DNA from: an uncultured Prevotellaceae bacterium
GTDB taxonomy: Bacteria; Bacteroidota; Bacteroidia; Bacteroidales; Bacteroidaceae
Direction: 5' to 3'
Assembly (NCBI GenBank): GCA_900316685.1
Contig: ONDS01000012.1
Coordinates: 73,920-127,062, forward strand
Length of the DNA stretch: 53,143 nucleotides
How positions within the stretch are numbered: position 1 is the first letter of the stretch; each line of letters opens with the position of its first letter. Below are positions 32,893 through 41,309 of this stretch, in pieces. Below the pieces are notes generated by a model, which was given only the letters and a program-made list of their open reading frames with translations, made no database searches and was not told the origin of the DNA. A program made the position numbers and the translations under genes.

Positions 32893-34884
32893 TTATTTCT
32901 TTTTCGGTTTGCGGCGTGCCCAGCCCTCTTCTGAGAAATCGGGTTCCTCGCCCACCAGTTGTATGTTGTTGCCCTGGAAGAACTGCCGCCAGTCGTCTTT
33001 CTTGCCACTCTCCTTGATCGGTGCGTCGTTCTCCATGCGGGCGGCACCACGCTGACCGCGGCGTGAGGGTTTCTCAGAGGCTGGATTGTTGCGCTTCGAC
33101 TTCTTCTCAAAGGCCTTGAAACCATCGGTATCACGGGTTCCACGTGAAACCCGCTCGGCCTTCTGCCCTCTGTCCTCGGTCTTCCTGCTCCTTGCTCCTT
33201 GCTCCTTGCCCCTTGCCCCTTTATCATCCGCATCGTTGCAGCGCACGGTGCGTCCTTTGTAGGTGGTGCCGTCGAGGGCGTGCATCACGCGCTCGGCATC
33301 TCCCTCGGGCACCTCGATATAGGAGATGGTGTTGAGCAGGTCGATATGTCCCACCTCCTGGCGGCCACGCATGTGCTTGTTGATGAACTGCATCACCTCG
33401 CCCGGATAGAAACCATCGGCCTTGCCAAGGTTGATGAACAGGCGTTGGAAGCCCTGTTCGGCGGTGCGAGGACCGCGGCGGCGGTTTTCACCCCTTGCTC
33501 CTTGCCCCTTGCCCTTTGCTCCTTGCTCCTTGCCCTTAGCCCCTTTCTTGGTGCTCTCCGGTTTGAGGATCTCCGGCGCATCGGCGTAGTAGGCGAGGAA
33601 CTTGCCAAACTCCAGTGATACGATTTTCTTGATTAGGTCTTCTTTTTCCAGGTAGAAGAAATGGCGGTTGATATCGTCCATAAACGGAGCTATCTCCTCC
33701 TCGTTCACATCCACCTTTTCTATCTGGTCCATCACCTTATAGAGCTGTTTGGTGCATATCTCGCGGGGTGAAGGTATCTCGCCCTCCACGAACTGCTTGC
33801 CTATCTCTTTCTCTATGGCGCGTATCTTGTGTTTCTCGCGGGTGTGGACGATGGAGATGGAGGTGCCTTTCTTGCCGGCACGTCCTGTTCGTCCGCTGCG
33901 GTGGGTATAACTCTCTATGTCGTCGGGCAGACCGTAGTTGATGACGTGGGTTAGGTCGTCGACGTCCAGTCCGCGTGCCGCCACATCGGTGGCCACGAGC
34001 AGCTGGGTGAGGTGTTGGCGGAATTTCTGCATCGTCAGGTCGCGTTGCTGCTGCGACAGGTCGCCGTGCAGCGACTCGGCGTTGTAGCCGTCGTGTATGA
34101 GTTTGTCGGCTATCTCCTGCGTCTCTATCTTTGTGCGGCAGAACACGATGGCGAAGATGCGTGGGTGGAAGTCTACGATGCGTTTGAGCGCCAGGTATTT
34201 GTCTTTGGCGTGCACCATATAGTAGATATGGTTCACGTTTTCCGCTCCCTCATTGCGGCTGCCCACCACTATCTCTTTGTGGTCGTGCAGGTAGTTCTTC
34301 GCTATGGCTTCTATTTCGCGGCTCATGGTGGCTGAGAAGAGCAGCGTATTGCGCTCTTCGGGTACACCCTTGAGTATCTCGTCGATACTCTCCGAGAAAC
34401 CCATGTTGAGCATCTCGTCGGCCTCGTCGAGCACCACGTTGCGCACGTCGTTGAGCTTGGCCACGCCGCGGTTCATCAGGTCGATGAGTCGGCCCGGGGT
34501 GGCCACGATGATCTGCACCCCTTTGCGCAGCGCGTTGATTTGGTTGACGATGGAGGTGCCTCCGTAGACCGCCACGATGCGTATGCCCTCCATGTAGCGG
34601 GCATATTCTTTCATGTCGTCGGTAATCTGCAGGCATAGCTCGCGAGTGGGTGCGAGGATGATGGCTTGGGTGATGTTTTGTGTGGTATCGATGCGCTGTA
34701 GCAGAGGGATACCGAAAGCAGCGGTTTTTCCTGTTCCCGTCTGCGCCAGGGCAATCACGTCGTTGCGAGTTCCGAGCAGGTAAGGTATGACTTCTTCTTG
34801 TACGGGCATGGGCTGTACGAAGCCCATCTCTTCGATGGCGCGTCGTATCGGTTCGCACACGCCGAGTTCTTCAAATGTCTTCAA
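32893..34884 (-). CDS. DEAD-box RNA helicase with DbpA-type RNA-binding domain
   Basis: The 663-residue protein starts at a TTG (34884-34882), which gives the family opening KTFEELGV; the longer open frame upstream is an artefact of the 81-bp repeats. Motifs in order: Q motif, I AQTGTGKT, Ia PTRELCLQ, II LDEADEML, III SATMS, VI HRSGRTGRAG. A DbpA RNA-binding domain (LFINLGKADGFYPGEVMQFI...TYKGRTVRC) lies near 495-570. Two linkers, KGAKGKEQGAKGKGQGARG and KGARGKEQGARSRK, on either side of that domain are encoded by heptamer arrays. Likely role: ribosome assembly or mRNA remodelling at low temperature. Confidence 0.93.
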   Translation of the reverse strand: MKTFEELGVCEPIRRAIEEMGFVQPMPVQEEVIPYLLGTRNDVIALAQTGTGKTAAFGIPLLQRIDTTQNITQAIILAPTRELCLQITDDMKEYARYMEGIRIVAVYGGTSIVNQINALRKGVQIIVATPGRLIDLMNRGVAKLNDVRNVVLDEADEMLNMGFSESIDEILKGVPEERNTLLFSATMSREIEAIAKNYLHDHKEIVVGSRNEGAENVNHIYYMVHAKDKYLALKRIVDFHPRIFAIVFCRTKIETQEIADKLIHDGYNAESLHGDLSQQQRDLTMQKFRQHLTQLLVATDVAARGLDVDDLTHVINYGLPDDIESYTHRSGRTGRAGKKGTSISIVHTREKHKIRAIEKEIGKQFVEGEIPSPREICTKQLYKVMDQIEKVDVNEEEIAPFMDDINRHFFYLEKEDLIKKIVSLEFGKFLAYYADAPEILKPESTKKGAKGKEQGAKGKGQGARGENRRRGPRTAEQGFQRLFINLGKADGFYPGEVMQFINKHMRGRQEVGHIDLLNTISYIEVPEGDAERVMHALDGTTYKGRTVRCNDADDKGARGKEQGARSRKTEDRGQKAERVSRGTRDTDGFKAFEKKSKRNNPASEKPSRRGQRGAARMENDAPIKESGKKDDWRQFFQGNNIQLVGEEPDFSEEGWARRKPKKK
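33136..33151. promoter_or_regulatory. parS-like palindrome within the DEAD-box gene
   Basis: GGTTCCACGTGAAACC matches the inner 14 bases of the ParB-binding parS pattern TGTTNCACGTGAAACA. Only the outermost base pair differs. Coding parS sites are normal, but no ParAB gene is in the window. Confidence 0.4.
33185..33221 (-). repeat. Coding 7-nt-period array, linker after the RNA-binding domain
   Basis: On the coding strand the units are AAGGGGC and AAGGAGC. Read in all three frames over 21 nt they give the KGARGKEQGARS-type linker. The same heptamers make the second array of the intergenic composites at 3282 and 42828. Confidence 0.85.
33491..33545 (-). repeat. Coding 7-nt-period array, linker before the RNA-binding domain
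   Basis: About eight AAGGGGC/AAGGAGC/AAAGGGC units encode KGAKGKEQGAKGKGQGARG. The array length is compatible with the reading frame on both sides. Confidence 0.85.
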
Positions 34885-34911
34885 ATTATTGTGTATTAAT
34901 GTTTTGGGCTG

Positions 34912-34942
34912 CAAAGGTAGTGCAAACCGAAGACAATACAAA
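34912..34942 (-). promoter_or_regulatory. Promoter of the DEAD-box helicase
   Basis: On the minus strand TTTG (34942-34939), 19 bp, TACCTTTG (34919-34912), 28 bp before the TTG start. Confidence 0.75.
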
Positions 34943-35130
34943 ATAAATAACAAAGTTTTTATTTTTATTGTTGAGGTGCCGCCTGCCTTATGTAAAGGTA
35001 GTGCAAACCGAAGACAATACAAAATAAATAACGAAGTTTTTATTTTTATTGTTAAGGTGCAGCCTACCTTATGTAAAGGTAGTGCAAGTTGGGCGGAATA
35101 CAAAATAAATAACGAAGTTTTATTTTTTGG
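34913..35130 (-). repeat. 81-bp tandem repeat, about 2.7 copies, containing the helicase promoter
   Basis: Copies begin at 34913, 34994 and 35075 (the last partial). Each holds TTTG-N19-TACCTTT on the minus strand; only the gene-proximal copy has the consensus final G. Because 81 is a multiple of three the frame stays open, which creates a false N-terminal extension of the helicase. Confidence 0.9.
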
Positions 35131-35386
35131 ATTCAGCCGGACCGATGCTTTGAGTTAGCTTTTATGGTTTTATGGTTTTCGCTATAATCTTGTACGTATG
35201 AATACGTTTTTCTTTCAATTTTAAATAATTTGTGCAAAAATACAATATCTTTCTTATATTTATGGCGAAATTTACGGAATTCCGTTATCGTATAACAAAC
35301 ATTAACGATAGGGTGGTTGTCAATAAAGACAAGTTAACAAATTGGGATATGCCTTTCGCCGCAAACTGTTCTTTTGGGTTGAAATA

Positions 35387-35418
35387 CTTGCAGATATCGG
35401 TTTGTTGTCATATCTTTG
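35387..35418 (+). promoter_or_regulatory. Promoter of the LOG-family gene
   Basis: CTTG (35387-35390), 20 bp, TATCTTTG (35411-35418), 41 bp before the ATG. Confidence 0.7.
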
Positions 35419-35459
35419 TACTCTACTTTCGTATTAGGTATTCAAAAAATGAAGTCAAG

Positions 35460-35996
35460 ATGAAGATAGGTGTTTTCTGTTCTGCCAACGAGATGATAGA
35501 CCGTGATTTTTTCGCGGCCACTCGCGAGTTGGGTACATGGATTGGCAAGCATGGTCATACCCTGGTATTCGGTGGGTGCGACATGGGATTGATGCAGTGT
35601 GTGGCCAAGGCTGTGCATGAGGCGGGAGGCCAGACCATCGGGGTGGTGCCCACTAAGGTGGAAGAGCATGGGAGGGTGTCGGAATATGTGGATGTGCATA
35701 TACCCACCGCCAACCTGAGCGACCGCAAAGACCTGCTATTGGCGCATAGCGATGTGTGTGTGGCCCTGCCGGGTGGGGTGGGCACACTCGACGAGATCTT
35801 CACCGTGGTGGCTTCGCATACCATCGGTTATCATTCCAAGCGAGTTATCTTGTATAATGTGAAAGATTTTTGGAAAATGCTCATCGGCTTGCTCAACGAT
35901 ATCGAAATTCAGGGCATGCTTCGAGGGCGTCGCGAGGATTATATCCAGGTGGCCGACACCTTTGAAGAGTTGGTAAGTTTGTTGGACCCCCGCTAA
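35460..35996 (+). CDS. LOG-family protein (TIGR00730, nucleoside 5'-monophosphate phosphoribohydrolase)
   Basis: A 178-residue Rossmann protein with FGGCDMGLM (about 38-46, variant of the GGGxxGLM loop) and the catalytic PGGVGTLDE (about 101-109, PGGxGTxxE motif). LOG enzymes release the base from nucleotide monophosphates; in plants they activate cytokinins, and in bacteria the true substrate is often unknown. The ATG at 35460 is chosen because MKIGVFCSAN is the usual start and the promoter lies just upstream; the frame is open farther upstream. Confidence 0.88.
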   Translation: MKIGVFCSANEMIDRDFFAATRELGTWIGKHGHTLVFGGCDMGLMQCVAKAVHEAGGQTIGVVPTKVEEHGRVSEYVDVHIPTANLSDRKDLLLAHSDVCVALPGGVGTLDEIFTVVASHTIGYHSKRVILYNVKDFWKMLIGLLNDIEIQGMLRGRREDYIQVADTFEELVSLLDPR

Positions 35997-36015
35997 TCTC
36001 CTAGGAATAAAGTTT

Positions 36016-36047
36016 GTGCCGAAAGTGATGAAGACCACTTTCGGCAC
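36016..36047. terminator. Terminator between LOG gene and FprA gene
   Basis: A perfect 12-bp stem GTGCCGAAAGTG / CACTTTCGGCAC with an 8-nt loop lies between converging genes and is followed by GCTGTTTTC on the plus strand. Confidence 0.85.
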
Positions 36048-36079
36048 GATTGCTGTTTTCAGATTTCAAAAAATGATTG

Positions 36080-37264
36080 TTATGCTTCCTTGAGTCGGGC
36101 GGCCATGGCGCGTCCGAGGGCCTCGCATTGCTGGCGCGTCTCCTCGGTGAGTGCCTGTTTCATCTCCACAGGTTCGCCGACGGCCTCGAAATGCAGGTGG
36201 TTGTCGTTCCACTCCTGGATTTTTGCCACGGCCTTGCTTGCCCAGCCGAAACTGCCGAACCAGCCAAACAAGCGGCCCTTCATGTCCTTGCCGGCGATTT
36301 CCGACAACAGCACGTCCATCTCATGATACAGTCCTGTGTTGTAAGTGGGTGCGCCGACTATCAGGCCGCGGTAGCGGAAGATGTCGCGTAGGATATAGGA
36401 ATGGTGGGTTTTCGACACATTGTAGAGCACGATGTTCTTCACACCTGCTTCGCTTGCGGCACGGGCGATGACCTCGGCCATGCGCTCGGTGTTGCCGTAC
36501 ATCGTGCCATAGCATACCACCAAGCCTTCTTCCGCCTCGTAACGACTCAGCCGGTCGTAGATGTCGACCACCTTGCCCACATATTCATGCCATACGGGGC
36601 CGTGGGTGGAGCAGATGTATTCGATGGGCACACCGGCGAGTTTCTTCAGGGCGTTCTGCACGGGTGTGCCGTATTTGCCCACGATATTGGAGTAGTAGCG
36701 GGTCATTTCCAACCAGAACGTGTCGCAATTGATGTCTTGGTCGATGACACCGCCATTGAGAGCTCCGAAACAGCCGAAGGCATCGCCTGAGAACAACGTC
36801 TTGGTCGAGGCGTCGTAGGTGACCATCGTTTCCGGCCAGTGCACCATGGGGGTGAGGAAGAATTGCAGGGTATGCTGGCCCAACGACAGGCTGTCGCCGT
36901 TTTTCACCTCCATGCCGGCCTCTTCGATGCCGTAGAATCCCGCCATCATGCCGAAGGTTTTCTTGTTGCCCACGATTTTCACATCGGGATAGTATTTCTT
37001 GATGAGGGCGAGCGAACCGCTATGGTCTGGTTCCATGTGGTTGACCACCAGATAGTCGATGGGGCGGTCGCCAATCACGCCGCGGATGTTTTCGATGAAC
37101 TGTACGAAGAAGTCTACCTCTACGGTGTCGATGAGGCACACCTTCTCGTCGTTGATAAGATAGGCGTTGTAGGAAACGCCGTTGGGCAACGGCCACAATC
37201 CCTCGAACAGGGTCTTGTTGCGGTCGTTGACACCTACGTAATGAATGTCGTTGGTGATAATCAT
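36080..37264 (-). CDS. A-type flavoprotein FprA (flavodiiron protein)
   Basis: Flavodiiron proteins reduce O2 to water or NO to N2O in anaerobes. The 394-residue protein has a metallo-beta-lactamase-like diiron domain with VNHMEPDHSG (about 78-87, H-x-E-x-D-H ligands), the VHWPETMVTYD loop, GDAFGCFG and STHGPVWH (about 224-231). A flavodoxin domain follows from about residue 250 (VCYGTMYGNTERMAEVI). The start is the ATG at 37264. It lies 22 bp downstream of the PfkB kinase gene across a heptamer array, same direction. Confidence 0.95.
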   Translation of the reverse strand: MIITNDIHYVGVNDRNKTLFEGLWPLPNGVSYNAYLINDEKVCLIDTVEVDFFVQFIENIRGVIGDRPIDYLVVNHMEPDHSGSLALIKKYYPDVKIVGNKKTFGMMAGFYGIEEAGMEVKNGDSLSLGQHTLQFFLTPMVHWPETMVTYDASTKTLFSGDAFGCFGALNGGVIDQDINCDTFWLEMTRYYSNIVGKYGTPVQNALKKLAGVPIEYICSTHGPVWHEYVGKVVDIYDRLSRYEAEEGLVVCYGTMYGNTERMAEVIARAASEAGVKNIVLYNVSKTHHSYILRDIFRYRGLIVGAPTYNTGLYHEMDVLLSEIAGKDMKGRLFGWFGSFGWASKAVAKIQEWNDNHLHFEAVGEPVEMKQALTEETRQQCEALGRAMAARLKEA

Positions 37265-37266
37265 AA

Positions 37267-37305
37267 TATTGTTGAGGGTTTAGGGTTTAGGGTTGAGTGT
37301 TAAGG
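37267..37305 (-). repeat. 7-nt-period array between the PfkB gene and FprA
   Basis: GTTGAGG, GTTTAGG, GTTTAGG, GTTGAGT units on the plus strand fill the gap and run into the last codons of the kinase gene (which ends LNTQP). Confidence 0.8.
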
Positions 37306-38243
37306 GCTTCTTGCAACTCTTTCTTCATGCTTTCGCCGAATTCCACGGGGATGGAGTTGCTGATGTGTTTACAGCACTCGGCGCAGAACAGCTGGGCGCA
37401 GTGTATCACCTGGTCCCACTGCTCTTCCGTCAGGCCTTCGTCGATGGTGTCGCGCGTGATGCCGTATCTCATCATGCCATACACGATGCCGGCATTGAAG
37501 TTGTCGCCGGCGCCGATGGTGCTCACGGTGTTGGTGGCTATCACCGGATAACTCTTCTTCAGTGTGTTGGTGCGCAGTTCCACGGGATGGGCCCCACGGG
37601 TGTAGATGAATTTCTTGCAGTAGAAGGCGATTTCCGCATTGTAAACGCGGTCGGGGTCGTCTTTCTTGTACAGCACCTGGAAATCCTCGAAACTGCCACG
37701 CACGATGTCGGCGTATTCCAGGTTCTCAAGCAGGTTGGGGGTGATTTTCATCACATCGTCGCGATGCGACGAGCGGAAGTTCACATCGTAGTAGAGGATG
37801 GCACCCCTGTTCTTGGCGTATTCGAGAAAGCCGATTACCTGCGGGCGTATCACTGGGTTGACGGCGTAATAGGAACCGAACATCACGATGTCGTCGCGCT
37901 GCACATCGGGATAGATGAAGTCGAGCTGGTCGTGGGGATGGTCCTTGTAGAACAGGTATTCCGCATCGTTGTTGTCGTCGAGAAACGCCAACGAGATGGG
38001 CGACTTGCTGCCGGGGTAGACATTGATGTTGTCGGCATTCACATGGTTATCCTTGAGAAACTGGATGGTGGTGCGGCCTACACGGTCGTTGCCTGCCTCG
38101 CTGATGAACGAGGCTTCTACGCCTGAACGGCCGAGCGAGATGATGCCGTTGAACACACTGCCGCCGGGCACTGCACCAATGGGCTGGTCGTTCTTGAAGA
38201 TGATGTCAAGAACCGTCTCGCCTATTCCGAATACTTTTCGCAT
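37287..38243 (-). CDS. PfkB-family carbohydrate kinase (fructokinase-like)
   Basis: A 318-residue ribokinase-fold kinase. The N-terminal GETVLDIIFKNDQPIGAVPGGSVFN (first 35 residues, in parts) holds the substrate-binding GG, and TIGAGDNFNAG near 262-272 is PfkB signature 2 with the catalytic Asp. Many Bacteroidales homologues are annotated as fructokinase. The start at 38243 gives MRKVFGIGE and sits 30 bp after the promoter; the longer frame is spurious. The C-terminus (EALNTQP) overlaps the heptamer array. It is divergent from the M16 protease gene. Confidence 0.92.
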   Translation of the reverse strand: MRKVFGIGETVLDIIFKNDQPIGAVPGGSVFNGIISLGRSGVEASFISEAGNDRVGRTTIQFLKDNHVNADNINVYPGSKSPISLAFLDDNNDAEYLFYKDHPHDQLDFIYPDVQRDDIVMFGSYYAVNPVIRPQVIGFLEYAKNRGAILYYDVNFRSSHRDDVMKITPNLLENLEYADIVRGSFEDFQVLYKKDDPDRVYNAEIAFYCKKFIYTRGAHPVELRTNTLKKSYPVIATNTVSTIGAGDNFNAGIVYGMMRYGITRDTIDEGLTEEQWDQVIHCAQLFCAECCKHISNSIPVEFGESMKKELQEALNTQP

Positions 38244-38272
38244 ATAGAGTGTGGTGTTGCTGTTTTGGGACA

Positions 38273-38302
38273 CAAAATTACGAAAAAAAAGATAAATACA
38301 AA
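38273..38302 (-). promoter_or_regulatory. Promoter of the PfkB kinase gene
   Basis: Minus strand TTTG (38302-38299), 18 bp, TAATTTTG (38280-38273). Confidence 0.7.
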
Positions 38303-38332
38303 GCAAACGGCGCGTTTTTTTCCTTTTTGTAG

Positions 38333-38340
38333 TAACTTCG
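38333..38340 (+). promoter_or_regulatory. -7-like element of the M16 protease gene
   Basis: TAACTTCG, one base off TAnnTTTG, ends 8 bp before the ATG at 38349, so the leader would be only a few nucleotides. Confidence 0.45.
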
Positions 38341-38348
38341 CGCCCGAA

Positions 38349-39599
38349 ATGAGATATAATACACATACTTTGCGATGCGGCTTGCGCATCATCCACCAAC
38401 CGGTGGCGGCGCCGGTGGTGTATTGCGGCTATGCCATCAATGGTGGCTCACGCGACGAGGAGCCTGGGGATTACGGGCTGGCACATTTCTGTGAGCACAT
38501 GACCTTCAAGGGAACCGCCAAGAGGCGTTCCTGGCATATCCTCAATGCGTTGGAGCGAGTGGGGGGCGACCTCAACGCGTTCACCAACAAGGAGGATACC
38601 GTTTATTATGCGGCCATACTGGCCGAGCACCTGCCTCGGGCCGTCGACCTGCTCAGCGATATCGTCTTCCACAGTCAGTATCCGCAGGCGGAGATTGACA
38701 AGGAGGCCACCGTCATCTGCGAGGAGATAGAGAGTTACAACGACTCACCCGCCGAACTGATATACGACGAGTTCGACAATGCCCTTTTCCACGGTCATGC
38801 CTTGGGCCATCATATCCTGGGCACGGCGGAGCGTGTGCGGTCGTTCACCACGTCCGATGCCCTGCGGTTCACACGCCAGTTCTATAGGCCGGAGAACATG
38901 GTGTTCTTCGTCTCGGGCGATGTGTCGTTCCCCCGCCTGGTGCGATTGTTGGAGCGGGCCACCGCCGATTTGCCCGATGCCTCGCCACTCATGCCCGACA
39001 GCGAAGCACCCGCTGCCATCCTGCCGCCTTTTGAGGCAAGGACCATCCATGAGGAACGGTCCACCCACCAGGCACATGTGCTCTTGGGCACGCGTGCCTA
39101 CAGCATCCATCATCCCCTGCGCATGCCGCTCTATCTGTTGAACAACATGATGGGCGGTCCAGGCATGAACTCGCGCCTGAACATGGCGTTGCGTGAGCGC
39201 CGCGGATTGGTTTATGCTGTTGAGAGCAGCATGGCGAATTATAGTGATACGGGGGTGTGGACCACCTATTTCGGTTGCGACCTGCATGATGTGGACCGTT
39301 GCCTGAAGGCTGTGCGAACGGAGCAGGATAAGTTGCGCGACCACCTGTTGACACCTCATCAACTATCAGCTGCCAAACGGCAACTGAAAGGGCAGATAGG
39401 CGTATCCTGCGATTCGCGGGAGTCGTTCACCCTCGGCTTCGGCAAGAGTTTCCTGCATTATGGCTGGGAGAGCGATGTCGACAAACTATATGCCCGCATC
39501 GATGATATCACGGCCGAGCAGGTGATGCAGACGGCGCAGGAGCTGTTCGACCCTGCCCACGAGCTGGTGTTGTGCTACGGAGATTCTACTCAGCGATAG
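38349..39599 (+). CDS. M16 family zinc peptidase (processing-protease type)
   Basis: A 416-residue single-unit M16 protease. The inverted zinc motif HFCEH (HxxEH) lies near residues 47-51 with the downstream Glu in ICEEIESYNDSPAE. LGHHILGTAERVRSF and the second-domain RxxxxY motif (RRGLVYAVESS near 274-284) are present. No signal peptide is seen. The start MRYNTHTLRCGLRI is set by the promoter; the longer frame back to 38265 crosses the divergent promoter. Its end overlaps the converging SUMF1-like gene by 14 bp. Confidence 0.92.
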   Translation: MRYNTHTLRCGLRIIHQPVAAPVVYCGYAINGGSRDEEPGDYGLAHFCEHMTFKGTAKRRSWHILNALERVGGDLNAFTNKEDTVYYAAILAEHLPRAVDLLSDIVFHSQYPQAEIDKEATVICEEIESYNDSPAELIYDEFDNALFHGHALGHHILGTAERVRSFTTSDALRFTRQFYRPENMVFFVSGDVSFPRLVRLLERATADLPDASPLMPDSEAPAAILPPFEARTIHEERSTHQAHVLLGTRAYSIHHPLRMPLYLLNNMMGGPGMNSRLNMALRERRGLVYAVESSMANYSDTGVWTTYFGCDLHDVDRCLKAVRTEQDKLRDHLLTPHQLSAAKRQLKGQIGVSCDSRESFTLGFGKSFLHYGWESDVDKLYARIDDITAEQVMQTAQELFDPAHELVLCYGDSTQR

Positions 39600-40443
39600 C
39601 CGAGGCGCTGATGGCCAACCGCACACAGGTCTTGGTGGATGTCCATTCCGGGCGGTCGAAGGTGGCAAAGGAGCGCACCCATCTGTTCCTGCCTACGTTG
39701 AACGACCGGTAGACATGTTCCTTGCCGGTGTTGGGACCCGTAGGGTTGGTTTGCGATGTAGGCAGGTATTCACCCATGAAATCGAAGCACCATTCGAAAT
39801 ATTTCTGATTGCCGAACAAATAGCTGTTGGCGGGTATCAGCGAGGTGTATTCCCATTCGGCCTCGGTGATGAGTCGGTAAGGCTTGCCTGTGGCATTGGC
39901 GATGGATATGGCCAGGTTGTTGGCGTCATACCATTTTTTCGCATTGTAATATTCGTCCTTGTTGCCTATGATGGGGTTGCCCAGGATTTTGGAGGCCGTA
40001 CCGATCTTGATGGGGGTCTTGCTGATGTAGAACGACGACAGCGTGACCTGATGCACCGGTTCACTTTTCATCGCCACGCTATGGCGGGCATCGTAGCCCA
40101 TGTTGAACACACCGCCGCGCACCAACACCATCGTGATTTTCTCTCCTTCGATATCGATGTCGAAGGATTCGGGATAGGCTTTCCGGTCGGTAATCCGATA
40201 TTCGCCGTAAACAAGTCGTCCTGTGCCGCCGTTGGGCTTCTCTTCCTCGATGGAGGCCACATCGGCCATCGGGATGCGGGCTTCTGTGCCTGAGATGCTG
40301 AGCAGGATGTGGCTGTTGGCTTGGAATTCTTTGATTTCGCCGCTTAAGACGGTGCCGTTTTTCAGTGTAACCTTGGTATAGGCGTTCTGTGAGAAAGCCC
40401 ATGAGCTGACGAGTAGCAGCAATAATGTGATCAGTTGTTTCAT
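39586..40443 (-). CDS. Secreted SUMF1/FGE-fold protein
   Basis: A 285-residue exported protein: signal peptide 1-19 (LLLLLVSSWAFSQ), a small beta domain (about 20-70, VTLKNGTVLSGEIKEF) that resembles an Sm-like fold, and a formylglycine-generating-enzyme-type domain (about 104-280) with MVLVRGGVFNMGYD, VHQVTLSSFYISKTPI and YRLITEAEWEYTS. The closing TCVRLAIS corresponds to GFRLA. The catalytic Cys pair of true FGE is not apparent, so a binding or structural role is more likely than sulfatase activation. It lies downstream of the large heptamer array at 40452. Confidence 0.85.
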   Translation of the reverse strand: MKQLITLLLLLVSSWAFSQNAYTKVTLKNGTVLSGEIKEFQANSHILLSISGTEARIPMADVASIEEEKPNGGTGRLVYGEYRITDRKAYPESFDIDIEGEKITMVLVRGGVFNMGYDARHSVAMKSEPVHQVTLSSFYISKTPIKIGTASKILGNPIIGNKDEYYNAKKWYDANNLAISIANATGKPYRLITEAEWEYTSLIPANSYLFGNQKYFEWCFDFMGEYLPTSQTNPTGPNTGKEHVYRSFNVGRNRWVRSFATFDRPEWTSTKTCVRLAISASAIAE

Positions 40444-40451
40444 CGTTTTTT

Positions 40452-40672
40452 AATGTTTAGTGTTGAGTGTTTAGTGTTGAGTGTTCTTAAATGTTGAGTG
40501 TTTAGTGTTGAGTGTTGAGTGTTTAGTGTTGAGTGTTTAGTGTTGAGCGTTTAGTGTTGAGTGTTCTTAAATGTTGAGTGTTTAGTGTTGAGCGTTTAGT
40601 GTAGGAGTTCGGGAGTTCAGACATTGCTCCGCTGTGGACTATTCTCTCACCCCTCACCCCTCACTTCTTGCT
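40452..40672. repeat. Composite 7-nt-period array between wbqC-like and SUMF1-like genes
   Basis: About 20 GTTTAGT/GTTGAGT heptamers run from 40452 to 40604, interrupted twice by the same TTCTTAAAT insert. A GAGTTCGG stretch and GGACTATTCTC (40636-40646) follow, then CTCACCC heptamers to 40672. It fills all 230 bp between the genes. Confidence 0.92.
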
Positions 40673-40673
40673 C

Positions 40674-41309
40674 CTAAAGAAAGAACACACTTTCGTTGCC
40701 TTCGTTGAAGAGCAGGTCGAGGATGCTCAGGTTGGGAATGAACCCATAGGAGGAGCGATATACCTGGTAATACTCCTTGGGGCTGAAGTCGGGGTCTTCC
40801 TCGCTGTGTTTGGGACGGATGGCGCTTCGGAAATCGTCCATTGCCGTCTCTTCGGGCCTGGCGTACGTCTCGGTGTGATGTATGTCGGGCTGTATGTCCA
40901 ACCACTGACAGAGCAGTAGGGTGATCTCCAGATTGAAATCGTAGAGATATTCCCATCGTTTTTCAAAGAACGGATGCAGCTCGTCGGCGTAGTACTCGAA
41001 GAAAGGCGACTCGCCGTATGCTGTCTGCAGGGCGTTCCAATGCAGGCGACGCCAGTTGCCGTGGTCGCTGATGCGGATGTCGCGCATGAGCGTCTTTCCC
41101 TCGTCGTGTGTCACGGGGATGGTGAGGGCGAGTGCGCCGTTAGGCGAGGCGATGATGCACCGGTTGCGGTAGGTCTGTTTCTGGAAGTTCTCCATCCGTT
41201 CCAACCACACATGGTCGTAGCGATGCAGCTTCTGGTACCACTGAACCGGTCCGAAATAGGTGGTTGACAATAAAACCTCGCCTCTCACTTCACGCCTCTC
41301 ACTTCTCAC
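40674..41309 (-). CDS. WbqC family protein
   Basis: About 211 residues with the WbqC pattern: TTYFGPVQWYQKLHRYD (about 16-32), FQKQTYRNRCIIASPNG (about 44-60), LTIPVTHDEGKTLMRDIRIS, and SPFFEYYADELHPFF. WbqC-like proteins are found with polysaccharide or CoA-type transferases but have no settled activity. The start is uncertain: the GTG at 41309 lies inside a heptamer array that would code for RSERREVRGE, while a TTG about 14 codons later gives STTYFG. It lies 13 bp after lepB. Confidence 0.85.
   Translation of the reverse strand: MRSERREVRGEVLLSTTYFGPVQWYQKLHRYDHVWLERMENFQKQTYRNRCIIASPNGALALTIPVTHDEGKTLMRDIRISDHGNWRRLHWNALQTAYGESPFFEYYADELHPFFEKRWEYLYDFNLEITLLLCQWLDIQPDIHHTETYARPEETAMDDFRSAIRPKHSEEDPDFSPKEYYQVYRSSYGFIPNLSILDLLFNEGNESVFFL

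Noticed and set aside
34885-35103. 73-residue N-terminal extension of the DEAD-box helicase with 27-residue repeats
   Set aside because: It is the translation of the 81-bp promoter repeats; the family start KTFEELGV begins at the TTG at 34884, after the promoter.
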